Assembly: GCA_934456435.1 (NCBI GenBank)
Contig: CAKSHH010000003.1
Coordinates: 121,834 to 185,833 of the forward strand
Length of the DNA stretch: 64,000 nt
Reading direction: 5' to 3'
Origin: an uncultured Eubacteriales bacterium
GTDB lineage: Bacteria > Bacillota > Clostridia > Oscillospirales > Acutalibacteraceae
This document shows positions 1 to 7,784 of this stretch, piece by piece. The notes under the pieces were generated by a model that made no database searches, was not told the DNA's origin, and saw only the letters and a list, made by a program, of their open reading frames with translations. The position numbers and the translations under genes are program-made. Within the stretch, counting starts at the first letter, position 1, and the number at the start of each line of letters is the position of its first letter.

Positions 1-70
1 CGTTTGTGGCTACTTTGTTTTCATAGCCTGAGTAGGTATGAACAACATACCATCTGGCATCATTTGACAT
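1..70 (-). CDS. nusG: Transcription antitermination protein NusG, N-terminal fragment
   Basis: Only the first 23 codons are inside the window; the gene runs off the left edge. The visible N-terminus contains WYVVHTYSGYENKV, the conserved opening of the NusG NGN domain, which binds RNA polymerase and modulates pausing and elongation. It lies 24 bp after secE, the standard secE-nusG order, and shares the promoter upstream of rpmG. Confidence 0.9.
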   Translation of the reverse strand, partial: MSNDARWYVVHTYSGYENKVATN

Positions 71-94
71 TGCCGTTCCTCCGTCTCGCTGAAA

Positions 95-484
95 TTATTG
101 AGCCGCCGTAGTGTTATCAACTATCTGTATTCCGGAAGTTGTTGTTTCCGAAGCGGTTGTTGTCTCAGCTACTGTGGTCGTTGTGCGGTTTTCTGCGGCA
201 GAACGAAGACCGTCTATGCCTTTTGTAAGACCGAGGTCAACAAGGAAAACGATAACACCGACGATAGCGATACAAACAATCGTTACGGCTGTTCCCTTGA
301 GGACTTCTTTTGCGTCAGGCCATGTGATCTTTTTAAGATCGCCCTTGCTGTTCTTGAAGAAGCTCTTTATAGCCTTGCCCATGCGAACGAATACATTGGG
401 CTTGTTGCTTGACTTCTTGGAAGTCTTGTCCTTTTCGGCCTTTGCGATCTTCTTAGCAGCTTCGGAACTCTCTTTCTTTGCCAT
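95..484 (-). CDS. secE: Preprotein translocase subunit SecE with Thr-rich tail
   Basis: 129 residues. A lysine-rich cytoplasmic N-terminus is followed by the amphipathic SecE segment (FFKNSKGDLKKITWPDAKEV, about residues 43-62) and one membrane span (about residues 66-85). SecE clamps SecY in the Sec channel. The order rpmG-secE-nusG is conserved in Firmicutes. The unusual part is a tail of about 35 residues after the span, rich in Thr, Ser and Ala (TTTTVAETTTASETTTSG), which would sit outside the membrane; minimal SecE proteins of about 60 residues end shortly after the helix. The identification is secure; the tail has no known role that I can name. Confidence 0.93.
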   Translation of the reverse strand: MAKKESSEAAKKIAKAEKDKTSKKSSNKPNVFVRMGKAIKSFFKNSKGDLKKITWPDAKEVLKGTAVTIVCIAIVGVIVFLVDLGLTKGIDGLRSAAENRTTTTVAETTTASETTTSGIQIVDNTTAAQ

Positions 485-503
485 AACAGTATTCCCTCCC
501 AGC

Positions 504-653
504 TTACTTTGTCTCTTTGTGGAGAGTATGCTTCTTGCAGAATCTGCAGTACTTGTTCATCTCCAACCTGTCGGGTGTGTTCTTCTTGTTTTTCATTGTG
601 TCGTAATTGCGCTGCTTGCATTCTGTGCAAGCGAGTGTAACCTTAACTCTCAT
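504..653 (-). CDS. rpmG: 50S ribosomal protein L33
   Basis: 49 residues, starting MRVKVTLACTECKQRNY. Two CxxC pairs (CTEC and CRFC) mark the zinc-binding form of L33, and the length is typical. It is the first gene of the rpmG-secE-nusG operon, with GGAGG a few bases before the ATG. An sA-type promoter and a hairpin-containing leader lie upstream. Confidence 0.95.
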   Translation of the reverse strand: MRVKVTLACTECKQRNYDTMKNKKNTPDRLEMNKYCRFCKKHTLHKETK

Positions 654-671
654 ATCGGCACCTCCATTTAA

Positions 672-729
672 CCGGTTTGACCGGGATTTTAAGCCTCCCT
701 CGTACGGGAATTTACACCCTGTAAATTCC
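672..729 (-). promoter_or_regulatory. rpmG leader hairpins
   Basis: The leader between promoter and rpmG contains a perfect hairpin (arms GGAATTTACA/TGTAAATTCC, 3-nt loop, 707-729) and a small CCGG/CCGG hairpin (672-684) just before the SD. Neither is followed by a U-tract, so they are not terminators. A role in translational or autogenous control of the ribosomal-protein operon is only a guess. Confidence 0.5.
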
Positions 730-774
730 TAAAAGAGGGCACAAAAAAAGAACCCTCCTTAAAGAGGTATAGTT

Positions 775-803
775 ATTCTACCACAGCAATACAATAATGT
801 CAA
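775..803 (-). promoter_or_regulatory. sigmaA promoter of rpmG-secE-nusG
   Basis: Minus strand: TTGACA (798-803), 17-bp spacer, TAGAAT (775-780). Near-consensus housekeeping promoter with the start expected near 768. Confidence 0.85.
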
Positions 804-832
804 GCATAATTTCAAAATAAAAAATCAAATCT

Positions 833-868
833 GCCGCCTGCAAAATCACCATTTAATAAGCAGGCAGC
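833..868 (-). terminator. Terminator overlapping the end of thiN
   Basis: Arms GCTGCCTGC/GCAGGCGGC (minus strand) enclose the last codons and stop codon of the thiamine pyrophosphokinase gene and are followed by a T-rich run (GATTTTTTATTTT). Confidence 0.65.
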
Positions 869-1454
869 CGCTTTTTACGCCTACCGTCGCCGATGAGGCG
901 TTGAACTTGTTGCTCACACCGAGCGGAAAGAACGGTGAAAGAGTGAGGTCGTCGGTTTCATAGACCGCTCCCCTGATTGAGATGCCCTCGGCAATACCGC
1001 CGTAGGCAAAAACCGAAAGTGTCTTTCCTTTTTCGGAGCGGAGCGTTATCGAAGAATTTTTAATCAGCGCAAAGGTCTCTTTTTCGCCGACAAGGAAGCC
1101 CTCCCCACCGTGATCGACGATATATGCCAGCGACTGAATATTTGCAATCGTATGATCCGTTCGCTCGCCGCCGAGTCCGCCGTAAATAGCAAAGCGCTTG
1201 TAGCCGTTATTGAAGCCGTATTTAATCGCAAGCATGGTGTCCGTGTCATCCTTGAGAACGGGAAAGGTCTTGATCGGAGTGTCCGTGTCGGGCTTTTCGG
1301 ACGAATCAAAGTCGCCGATTATGACGTCGGGCTTCAATCCCGCCCTTTGTACATTCAGATAGCCTGCGTCCGCCGCAATTATCAAATCCTCGCCGCTCGG
1401 CGACGGGAAATTGCTTTTCATTTCGACCGCAGAAAAAATATAACACGTTTTCAT
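846..1454 (-). CDS. thiN: Thiamine pyrophosphokinase
   Basis: 202 residues from the chosen start. Transfers pyrophosphate from ATP to thiamine, giving thiamine pyrophosphate. Family signatures are DVIIGDFDS (substrate/Mg site), KDDTDTMLA and GGLGGERTDHTIAN (nucleotide binding), followed by a beta-rich C-terminal half. The frame extends 27 codons further upstream, but that stretch covers the promoter (TATAAT at 1507-1512), so the ATG at 1454 (MKTCYIFSA), with GGTGAAAC before it, is preferred. It fits with the TPP-riboswitch-controlled thiamine transporter thiT about 8 kb away: the cell seems to salvage thiamine and then phosphorylate it. Confidence 0.92.
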   Translation of the reverse strand: MKTCYIFSAVEMKSNFPSPSGEDLIIAADAGYLNVQRAGLKPDVIIGDFDSSEKPDTDTPIKTFPVLKDDTDTMLAIKYGFNNGYKRFAIYGGLGGERTDHTIANIQSLAYIVDHGGEGFLVGEKETFALIKNSSITLRSEKGKTLSVFAYGGIAEGISIRGAVYETDDLTLSPFFPLGVSNKFNASSATVGVKSGCLLIKW

Positions 1455-1506
1455 CGTTTCACCAACGTTCATAAAGCATAACAGCCTGAAATTTTTGTTA
1501 TACATT

Positions 1507-1535
1507 ATTATAGTATAAACCCGAAACTTTTTCAA
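1507..1535 (-). promoter_or_regulatory. Promoter of thiN
   Basis: Minus strand: TTGAAA (1530-1535), 17-bp spacer, TATAAT (1507-1512). Confidence 0.7.
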
Positions 1536-1546
1536 GAAAAACTAAC

Positions 1547-1575
1547 GCAGACATTGAAATCACATCAATGTCTGC
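1547..1575. terminator. 29-bp hairpin, copy 1
   Basis: Arms GCAGACATTGA/TCAATGTCTGC with a 7-nt loop. It begins directly at the stop codon of the XRE gene at 1575 and is identical, loop included, to the hairpin at 3825-3853 after the second XRE gene. It probably terminates the XRE transcript. Confidence 0.7.
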
Positions 1576-1781
1576 TAAAACTTTTTTAATCCGAGAATAT
1601 AGTCCGCCGAAACATTGTAAAATTTACACAGCGTGATAATATGTCTCACCGGAATTTCATTTTCGCCGTTTTCGTATCTGGAATATACCTGCTGAGTTGT
1701 TCCGAGCAACTTCGCAATATCCTTTTGCTTTAAATCATGGTCTTCTCTCAGTTCCCGAATAATCTTGTTATATTCTTTCAT
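1575..1781 (-). CDS. Small XRE-family transcriptional regulator
   Basis: 68 residues, almost entirely one HTH domain: IIRELREDHDLKQKDIAKLL, then the recognition segment TTQQVYSRYENGENEIP and a closing helix. This is the Cro/C1 type found in small Firmicute regulators. The ATG at 1781 is preferred because TGGTGG lies just before it; the upstream TTG/GTG codons overlap that SD. It is divergent from two zinc-ribbon protein genes, and the intergenic region has overlapping promoters and repeated half-sites, so it probably represses itself and the divergent pair (inference). Confidence 0.88.
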   Translation of the reverse strand: MKEYNKIIRELREDHDLKQKDIAKLLGTTQQVYSRYENGENEIPVRHIITLCKFYNVSADYILGLKKF

Positions 1782-1800
1782 CAATACCACCAAAAGAATT

Positions 1801-1852
1801 TTAATACATCAAATAAGATGTATTGACAAATACGCCTAATTTGGTGTATTAT
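1801..1852. promoter_or_regulatory. Divergent promoters with XRE operator half-sites
   Basis: Rightward promoter: TTGACA (1823-1828), 18-bp spacer, TATTAT (1847-1852). Leftward promoter: TTGTCA (1824-1829 complement), 17-bp spacer, TATTAA (1801-1806 complement). AATACATC (1803-1810) and GATGTATT (1817-1824) are perfect inverted arms, and ATTTGGTGTATTA near 1839 repeats one arm with a single mismatch. Each core element is covered by a half-site, as expected for repression by the adjacent XRE protein. Confidence 0.7.
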
Positions 1853-1908
1853 ATCCAAGAAAGGAGATTTTATTATCAAAAGGACAAAAATGAAAAGGAG
1901 ATTTTAAA

Positions 1909-2316
1909 ATGGCAACATGTAAAAATTGCGGAAACAGGCTTCATAAAGATGACCTTTTCTGCGAAAAATGCGGCAAAAAGGTATACAGCGAAAACGAGTA
2001 TACACAGGAAATTCCGGTTTATTTCAATCAGTCAGATACTTCCGCACAAGGGCAAGATATCCACACTTATTCTGCTCCGGTTTCGTCCTCCCAAACAGAA
2101 AATAAGACTTTGGGGGCGTGGGCATTTTTCGGTTATTCAATATTGTTTATTATTCCGATAATCGGTTTAATATGCAATCTGATTTTTTGTTTCAACTCAT
2201 CTAATATAACTCGCAGAAATTATGCAAGATCATACTGGTGCTGGTATGTTATTATTGCAATTGCTGCAATTGTTATCATTGCAAGCGGAATATCCCTTCC
2301 GTACTTATTCTTTTAA
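1909..2316 (+). CDS. Zinc-ribbon membrane protein
   Basis: 135 residues. An N-terminal zinc ribbon of two CxxC pairs (CKNCG at residues 4-8, CEKCG at 22-26) is followed by a polar linker and two hydrophobic segments (about residues 75-96 and 110-133). It has a strong SD (AAAGGAG) in front of the ATG and sits 17 bp before a second zinc-ribbon protein gene. No specific function is recognised. Confidence 0.8.
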   Translation: MATCKNCGNRLHKDDLFCEKCGKKVYSENEYTQEIPVYFNQSDTSAQGQDIHTYSAPVSSSQTENKTLGAWAFFGYSILFIIPIIGLICNLIFCFNSSNITRRNYARSYWCWYVIIAIAAIVIIASGISLPYLFF

Positions 2317-2333
2317 ATTAAGGAGGAAAAATA

Positions 2334-3797
2334 ATGTTTTGCAGAAAATGCGGTGCCGAATTTGATGACGGACAGAGTAACTGCCCGTACTGCGGAGCAG
2401 AAATATCTCAAGAAAGTCTCTCCGCCAAATTGGAAAAGATAAATAATTCGGAAAAATTCAATGATATTAAGGAAAAGGTCTTAGGTTTAAAACCAGCAAA
2501 GCCAAAACTTATCGCTGTCGGAGCTGCTCTTGCAGTTGTTATTATCATAATATGTGCCATCAGCGGCGGATCTACTACAAGAAAAATGAAAAAGGCTCTC
2601 AATGATAACGATTATCAAAGCGTTCAAATCGAATATTCCAATGCGGTAACGGATTCATCTAAATTAAAAAAGGTTGATAAGTTAATCGCCGATAAGCTCA
2701 ACGACATGATCAAGGATATTGATAAATTTGACTTCAAGAGCGAAGCTCAAAATAATGAACAGGCTATCGACGTTTGGTTAGCCAAATATGGTACCCTTAT
2801 GTCTACGGGTAAAAACGGATCTTACTATGGTTATGATGATTTCCCGTTTAACAACTGTATTTCAATTAACAACCAATATCTTTGGACTGAATTGTGTAAT
2901 AAAATAAAAAGTGTTCAAATCTATTGTGAAGGAGTCGCTTTTTATAATCAGAGCGATTATTATCGGGCGATTGAGCGTCTGAGTCTTGTTTCGGAAGACA
3001 GTAATTGCTATTCGGATTCACAGGATTTGATAAACGAAAGCTTAAATCTTTATATTGACGCCATAATCAAGGAGGCGGATTCTTACATGAACTCCGGCGA
3101 CTATGAAACCGCCATTAAAACCTTGGACAAAGCAAGCTCACGTTTCAAGAATAATGAAGCAATTTCGGGGTATATAGATACCATAAATCAAAAAATGTCC
3201 GAAGCTAAAGCAAAGCATGCGGAATCCTATGCAGCAAAAGCTGAGGAGAGCTTCAAGAAAAAGGACGCGTATTCCGCTATCAGCAATATTAAATTCGCTT
3301 TGGAGCTTTCTCCGGACAATGCCACATATCAAGCATCTAAGGCAAAGTACGAACAGTATCTTCCGTTTGAATTGTATAAAGAAGAGAATATTCTTAAAAA
3401 AGATGACACTCCATTCTTCTACAATTCTGGAACTGCAAACGATAACACCAATCAGGAGAACGTTATCGGTTTTAATGTCGCCGAAACTGATACGGACGTT
3501 AAATTCTCTTATACTTATAAGCTATCGAAAAAATATGATACTGTCAGCGGAACTCTTTTTCTACCCAATAATGACAAAGATACCTCAAACCAGTCTTACT
3601 TTGTAGCCTATGCCGACGGAGTCAAGATTTACACTTCTCCATATATGACAGCAGGTGTTCTTCCCAAAGATTTTAAATTCAATGTCAGCGATGTTGATAC
3701 ATTAACTATAGAAACATATTGCATCAAGGATGATTTTCAGTGGTTTAAGTCAAATGTTTATATAAGCAACTTTGTTGCACAAAAAGAGTTTAAATAA
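2334..3797 (+). CDS. Zinc-ribbon membrane protein with helical repeat ectodomain
   Basis: 487 residues. The N-terminal zinc ribbon (CRKCG and CPYCG, residues 3-22) is followed by a short cytoplasmic part and one membrane span (about residues 58-76, IAVGAALAVVIIIICAIS). A long outside region follows, with TPR-like helical stretches (YYRAIERLSLV, SGDYETAIKTLDKAS, KDAYSAISNIKFALELSPDN) and a beta-rich C-terminal domain of about 120 residues. A ribbon-span-ectodomain layout is common in poorly characterised Firmicute envelope proteins. It is co-transcribed with the preceding gene and probably shares its XRE control. SD AAGGAGG precedes the start. Confidence 0.82.
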   Translation: MFCRKCGAEFDDGQSNCPYCGAEISQESLSAKLEKINNSEKFNDIKEKVLGLKPAKPKLIAVGAALAVVIIIICAISGGSTTRKMKKALNDNDYQSVQIEYSNAVTDSSKLKKVDKLIADKLNDMIKDIDKFDFKSEAQNNEQAIDVWLAKYGTLMSTGKNGSYYGYDDFPFNNCISINNQYLWTELCNKIKSVQIYCEGVAFYNQSDYYRAIERLSLVSEDSNCYSDSQDLINESLNLYIDAIIKEADSYMNSGDYETAIKTLDKASSRFKNNEAISGYIDTINQKMSEAKAKHAESYAAKAEESFKKKDAYSAISNIKFALELSPDNATYQASKAKYEQYLPFELYKEENILKKDDTPFFYNSGTANDNTNQENVIGFNVAETDTDVKFSYTYKLSKKYDTVSGTLFLPNNDKDTSNQSYFVAYADGVKIYTSPYMTAGVLPKDFKFNVSDVDTLTIETYCIKDDFQWFKSNVYISNFVAQKEFK

Positions 3798-3824
3798 TTC
3801 CCGTTATTTCGCTTAACCGAAAAA

Positions 3825-3853
3825 GCAGACATTGAAATCACATCAATGTCTGC
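3825..3853. terminator. 29-bp hairpin terminator, copy 2
   Basis: Identical to 1547-1575. It lies between the convergent zinc-ribbon gene and the second XRE gene, flanked by AAAA on the left and TTTT on the right, so it can terminate in both directions. Confidence 0.8.
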
Positions 3854-3858
3854 TTTTA

Positions 3859-4131
3859 TCATTTATTGTTTATTATTTCATCGGGGAAAACGGATGCCGC
3901 TATGAGCTTTTCGGGAGAAATTTCGAGCGCATCGGCAAGATTGTAGAATACATTAAGTGAGAAGCCGTATGCCATATTCGGGGCTTTGATATTGCTAAGC
4001 AATGAGCGGCTTATATTCGCCTTTTCCGCCAGCTTTTCCTGAGACAGCCCTCTTATTCTTCTCAGCGTTGAAACGGCAATGCCAAGCTGAATAAATCTGT
4101 CTCTGCTTTTGTATTCAACATCTTTTCCCAT
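3859..4131 (-). CDS. XRE-family transcriptional regulator
   Basis: 90 residues. One HTH domain: LGIAVSTLRRIRGLSQEKLA, then KANISRSLLSNIKAP and a helical tail (FYNLADALEISPEKLI). GGAGGACATTT precedes the ATG. It is convergent with the zinc-ribbon gene and ends at the second copy of the 29-bp hairpin, so this small regulatory module is bounded at each end by an XRE gene with the same terminator. Target genes cannot be told from the sequence. Confidence 0.88.
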   Translation of the reverse strand: MGKDVEYKSRDRFIQLGIAVSTLRRIRGLSQEKLAEKANISRSLLSNIKAPNMAYGFSLNVFYNLADALEISPEKLIAASVFPDEIINNK

Positions 4132-4161
4132 AAATGTCCTCCATATAAATAATGTAATTAT

Positions 4162-4189
4162 ATTATATCTTATAATTCTGAAAAGTCAA
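4162..4189 (-). promoter_or_regulatory. Promoter of XRE gene 3859-4131
   Basis: Minus strand: TTGACT (4184-4189), 16-bp spacer, TATAAT (4162-4167). Confidence 0.65.
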
Positions 4190-4203
4190 ACACATAAGCA
4201 AAA

Positions 4204-4228
4204 CTCCCACCCGTCAGACGAGTGGGAG
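4204..4228 (-). terminator. Terminator of pyrR-uraA
   Basis: Arms CTCCCAC/GTGGGAG followed on the minus strand by TTTTGCTT, 22 bp after the uraA stop codon. Confidence 0.8.
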
Positions 4229-4250
4229 CAATCTTATTATTTGATTCGGT

Positions 4251-5636
4251 TTACGCTTTCTTGCCTTTCTTGGAAAGAACTACGTTTGTGATGATACCGA
4301 GGATAAGAGCGCAAGCGATAGATGTGAGCGTTACCTTGCCGAAGTTTACGGTAAGTCCGCCGATACCGCATATAAGGATAACCGCTACAACAAAGAGGTT
4401 CTTGTTGTCGTCGAGGTCAACCTGCTGAATCATCTTGAGACCGCTAACTGCGATGAAGCCGTAGAGCGTGATGCAAACGCCGCCCATTACGCAGTTCGGA
4501 ATACTTGCGAGGAAGGTTACGAACGGTCCGAAGAAGGAGATGATCATACACATGATCGCTGTGGTGAGGATTGTGATAACCGATGCATTTCCTGTGATAG
4601 CTACACAGCCGACCGACTCGCCGTAGGTTGTGTTCGGGCAGCCGCCGAAGATTGCACCGAACATTGAACCGACGCCGTCACCAAGAAGTGTTCTGTGGAG
4701 ACCCGGCTCCTCAAGAAGATCCTGCTCAATGATTGAGGAAAGGTTCTTGTGGTCTGCGATGTGCTCTGCGAATACAACGAATGCAACGGGAACATAAGCA
4801 ACGGCAACAGTTGCGAGATACTGACCGTCGATTTCCTTAGCGCCCTTTGCCGCCTCAAGGAAAGTGAAATCAGGAACGGAGAACAGCTTGAGGTCGTGGA
4901 AAACCGTGAAGTCAATAACCTGGAGAGCTGTGTTGTTTGTCTTGATGCCGATTACGGTAAAGATTGCCGCGGCAACATAGCCGGCAAGGATACCGATGAT
5001 GAACGGAATAAGCTTTGTCATCTTCTTGCCGTAAACCGAGCAGAGAATAACCGTAAAGAGTGTTACAAGTCCGCAGATAAGAGCAACGTAAGGACTTGCG
5101 GAGGATACATAAGAAACTTCGTCAACAATTGCGCCGTCTTTGATTACCTGAGTGGTAACTTCGGTCATAACCTTACCGAGTGTGAGGTCGCCGACTGCGT
5201 TGCCTGCGAGGGACAAGCCGATGATTGAAACCGTGGGTCCGATAACAACAGCGGGCATAAGCTTGTTGACCCATTTAACACCGGCAAACTTAACCGCTAT
5301 TGCGATGATAACATAAACAAGACCTGCGAAAAGCGCACCGATAATCAATCCGAAGTGTCCGGCTGCCTCGGATATTGCTCCTGCGAATGCTGCAAGCATT
5401 GAACCGATGAAAGCAAATGATGAGCCGAGGAATACAGGGCTTTTGAACTTTGTGAAGAGAAGATAAACGATTGTGCCGACGCCTGCTCCGAAAAGAGCCG
5501 CTGACTGGGACATTCCGTTACCGATGATTGTCGGAACTGCGATTGTTGCCGCAAGAATGGCAAGCACCTGCTGGAAACCGAAAACGATAAGCTGACCGAA
5601 CTTCGGTTTGTCTTTGACATTGTAAATTAGTTTCAT
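4251..5636 (-). CDS. uraA: Uracil permease (NCS2 family)
   Basis: 461 residues with about 12-14 hydrophobic segments. NCS2 nucleobase transporters import uracil or xanthine with protons. Recognisable pieces are FGFQQVLAILAATIAVPTIIG near the N-terminus, the SSFAFIGSM half-helix region, AEHIADHKN and the signature GGCPNTTYGESVG. It lies downstream of pyrR, which controls pyrimidine genes in Firmicutes, so uracil is the most likely substrate. The operon is read from the pyrR promoter through an attenuator. A small hairpin (5661-5680) lies between the two genes. Confidence 0.92.
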   Translation of the reverse strand: MKLIYNVKDKPKFGQLIVFGFQQVLAILAATIAVPTIIGNGMSQSAALFGAGVGTIVYLLFTKFKSPVFLGSSFAFIGSMLAAFAGAISEAAGHFGLIIGALFAGLVYVIIAIAVKFAGVKWVNKLMPAVVIGPTVSIIGLSLAGNAVGDLTLGKVMTEVTTQVIKDGAIVDEVSYVSSASPYVALICGLVTLFTVILCSVYGKKMTKLIPFIIGILAGYVAAAIFTVIGIKTNNTALQVIDFTVFHDLKLFSVPDFTFLEAAKGAKEIDGQYLATVAVAYVPVAFVVFAEHIADHKNLSSIIEQDLLEEPGLHRTLLGDGVGSMFGAIFGGCPNTTYGESVGCVAITGNASVITILTTAIMCMIISFFGPFVTFLASIPNCVMGGVCITLYGFIAVSGLKMIQQVDLDDNKNLFVVAVILICGIGGLTVNFGKVTLTSIACALILGIITNVVLSKKGKKA

Positions 5637-5684
5637 TTGATATACCTCCGTTACTTTATCTTAAACACCCTCGTGTTTAAATCC

Positions 5685-6215
5685 TTAATCCGTGAGCAAG
5701 TCGACGCCTGTTTCGCTGTCGATGCACTCAACCTTTACCGACACGGTCTCGTTTCTCGATGTCGGTATGCTTTTGCCGATGTAGTCCGCCTTGAACGGCA
5801 GTTCTCGGTGTCCCCTGTCAATAAGCACGGCAAGCTGTATCTGCGACGGTCTGCCCATCGTGAATATCGCTTCGATTGCCGCGCGGACGGTTCTGCCGGT
5901 GTAGATAACATCATCAACAAGAACTATCTTTTTGCCCGTCACTTCAAACTTTTCGTTTTCTTCGTTGTACACGGGCGCGTCCGACTCCTTTGTAAGATCG
6001 TCGCGGTAGAAGTGAATGTCCAGCGTTTTGAACGGAACGTCAACACCCTCGATCTTCACAATATTGTCGTGAATCATCTCTCCGAGGTAGATTCCCCTGC
6101 GCTTGATTCCGACGAGCACGATATTTTCCGTACCCTTGTTTTTTTCGATTATCTCGTGCGAGATTCTCATCACCGCACGTCTGAGTGCCGCCTCGTCCAT
6201 AATCTTTTTGTTCAT
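5685..6215 (-). CDS. pyrR: Bifunctional pyrimidine regulator / uracil phosphoribosyltransferase PyrR
   Basis: 176 residues, the normal PyrR length. The PRPP-binding motif VLVDDVIYTGRT is intact, as are LVGIKRRGIYLG and the closing VSVKVECIDSETGVDLL. PyrR binds pyrimidine mRNA leaders when UMP/UTP is high and favours termination; it also has weak uracil phosphoribosyltransferase activity. The ATG at 6215 (MNKKIMDEAALRRAV) has GGAGG nearby. Upstream in-frame ATGs lie inside the leader and its terminator hairpin and are rejected. Confidence 0.94.
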   Translation of the reverse strand: MNKKIMDEAALRRAVMRISHEIIEKNKGTENIVLVGIKRRGIYLGEMIHDNIVKIEGVDVPFKTLDIHFYRDDLTKESDAPVYNEENEKFEVTGKKIVLVDDVIYTGRTVRAAIEAIFTMGRPSQIQLAVLIDRGHRELPFKADYIGKSIPTSRNETVSVKVECIDSETGVDLLTD

Positions 6216-6227
6216 CGCGAACCTCCG

Positions 6228-6263
6228 AAAAAAGAAAATGTCCTGCCGCAAGCGACAAGACAT
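6228..6263 (-). terminator. Attenuator-type terminator in the pyrR leader
   Basis: Minus strand: a 10-11-bp hairpin capped by CUUG (6238-6263), then TTTTCTTTTTT (6228-6237), ending immediately before the pyrR SD. It lies about 80 nt after the promoter and before the first gene, as in PyrR-controlled attenuation. I could not assign a clear PyrR-binding loop to the upstream leader sequence. Confidence 0.75.
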
Positions 6264-6349
6264 ACTGTTACACAAATATATACGGACCCTGCTCCGCTTC
6301 ATGTAAAATCTTGTCGGCATCACTGTACCGCTCTTAAAGAGTTCGATTT

Positions 6350-6378
6350 ATTGTATACTTAAATTGTGCTTTTGTCAA
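6350..6378 (-). promoter_or_regulatory. Promoter of pyrR-uraA
   Basis: Minus strand: TTGACA (6373-6378), 17-bp spacer, TACAAT (6350-6355). Confidence 0.82.
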
Positions 6379-6439
6379 TACAATTTCCGACGAAATTGAT
6401 AGTTCTGCTATTTACACAAAAATAAGCCTTGAACTCAAA

Positions 6440-7315
6440 TCATTCAAGGCCATTTTGTATAACCGAGGGCTTTTCTTCCTCTGTAACGAGGGTAACGGTT
6501 TTGCGTGTGTCAAGCCTGTCGAAATACTTTTTGAACCTGACCGCGACGCGAACCTTCTTTCCGCAGCGCGGACAAATATAGTTCGCGCGGAAATACTGGT
6601 TGGAATACCGCCAGTTTTTGATTATTTTTCCCTTGGCACCGCAGTCCTCGCAGGTGTAGCTGAGCAGATTTTTGTCAACAAGCGGACTGTTTATGTTGCT
6701 GATTGCATAAGGCTTGAAAAACAGTTTTTCATAAAAGGTCTTGTCGCACCTTGTGATAAAGCCGCCGAAATCGCTGTCAAAAACGCGGCGGAAACATTCG
6801 GCTGTCAGCAAGCTGTCGTCAAGCGCGCGGTGATGTGCAAACTCGGAAAGCTCAATTCCGACATTCTCCGCGGCGTTGAACAAGCCGAGCTGCCTTTCCA
6901 TGGGAATTTTTCGCTTTATCTGAAAATATCTTTGGATATCCGTGTAGTTTTTAAGGAAAGGAACCGTGTCGGTGCCCGTCAGGATGCGGTAATTTTCGAT
7001 TATAACGCGGACGTCGCTGTCGCCCCAGGTAAGGATAACGTTATCTTCGCCGCCTATCCAGTCCTCCAGCTTTTCCATCACGCGCTCAAACGGCTCGCCG
7101 CTTCTCATATCGTCATTTGTGATATGGGTCAGTTTTTTTATATTGCTTCGTATTTTTTTACCTATCCTTGAACGAACAAAACAGGAAAACTCCCCGACCT
7201 CTCTGAGCTCATCGTCAAGCTTAACCGCTCCGACCTCGATGATCTCATTCATAAAGCTTTTGGTTTTGTGAACAAATGCATTATTCCATTCAAGATCCAT
7301 TATAATGTAATGCAT
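6440..7315 (-). CDS. DEDDh 3'-5' exonuclease with C-terminal zinc ribbon
   Basis: 291 residues. The N-terminal RNase T/DnaQ-like fold has the exonuclease motifs in order: ExoI as MDLEWN (family DxE), ExoII around LTWGDSDVRVI and ExoIII as HHRALDDSLLTAE (HxxxD). A region rich in aromatic residues follows, then a four-cysteine ribbon (CEDCG and CPRCG, about residues 236-264). The nuclease domain resembles the KapD/ExoD group; the substrate, RNA or DNA, is not known. The ATG at 7315 has AAAGGAGAAATA before it and is preferred over the upstream in-frame ATG. Confidence 0.85.
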   Translation of the reverse strand: MHYIIMDLEWNNAFVHKTKSFMNEIIEVGAVKLDDELREVGEFSCFVRSRIGKKIRSNIKKLTHITNDDMRSGEPFERVMEKLEDWIGGEDNVILTWGDSDVRVIIENYRILTGTDTVPFLKNYTDIQRYFQIKRKIPMERQLGLFNAAENVGIELSEFAHHRALDDSLLTAECFRRVFDSDFGGFITRCDKTFYEKLFFKPYAISNINSPLVDKNLLSYTCEDCGAKGKIIKNWRYSNQYFRANYICPRCGKKVRVAVRFKKYFDRLDTRKTVTLVTEEEKPSVIQNGLE

Positions 7316-7361
7316 TATTTCTCCTTTCGCTTTTCTTCTTTCCAAGTTACCGACAACATAA

Positions 7362-7390
7362 AGTATACTCTATAACGCCGTACATTTCAA
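7362..7390 (-). promoter_or_regulatory. Promoter of the exonuclease gene
   Basis: Minus strand: TTGAAA (7385-7390), 17-bp spacer, TATACT (7362-7367). Confidence 0.7.
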
Positions 7391-7437
7391 GCAAAAAGAC
7401 AGTTTATTTGGTGCAAAACAAAATTTTTAAAAAACTC

Positions 7438-7466
7438 TTGACAAAGTCTTTTTTGGGGAATATAAT
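7438..7466 (+). promoter_or_regulatory. Promoter of the T-box/trpB unit
   Basis: TTGACA (7438-7443), 17-bp spacer, TATAAT (7461-7466): a consensus sA promoter. Confidence 0.88.
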
Positions 7467-7472
7467 GCAGTA

Positions 7473-7737
7473 AACCGATGAGGAAGAGTAAGTAGATTCT
7501 GACGGACGCTTCAGAGAGTTGTAGGTTGGTGTGATACAACGCAGAAAGCAGAGTTGAATGGACTTCCGAGGGCGAGCAGAAACTAAGTATGCAAGCCGGA
7601 GAGGGCACTCCGTTACAAATAACCGTCGTATAATGGGGTACGAGCTAAGTGGACACGAAAAGTGTCAAGCAGGGTGGCACCGCAGGAGTATATCTCTTGT
7701 CCCGGCAATGTTGTCGGGACAGGAGTTTTTTGTTTTT
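7473..7737 (+). promoter_or_regulatory. T-box leader, tryptophan specifier
   Basis: The leader carries the T-box sequence AGGGTGGCACCGC (7671-7683). Before it lies a long stem I region with the AGAGAG and GGTTGGTGTGA elements. After it comes a terminator hairpin (7694-7725, core TGTCCCG/CGGGACA) followed by TTTTTTGTTTTT. On the 3' side of stem I the likely specifier is TGG (7559-7561, in GAATGGAC), which would read uncharged tRNA-Trp. This matches the downstream tryptophan synthase beta gene. T-box RNAs antiterminate when the cognate tRNA is uncharged. Confidence 0.93.
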
Positions 7738-7784
7738 ATGCCCCGACAGGCTCAGACAAATTTTTTTGAAAAGGAGAGACAGTT

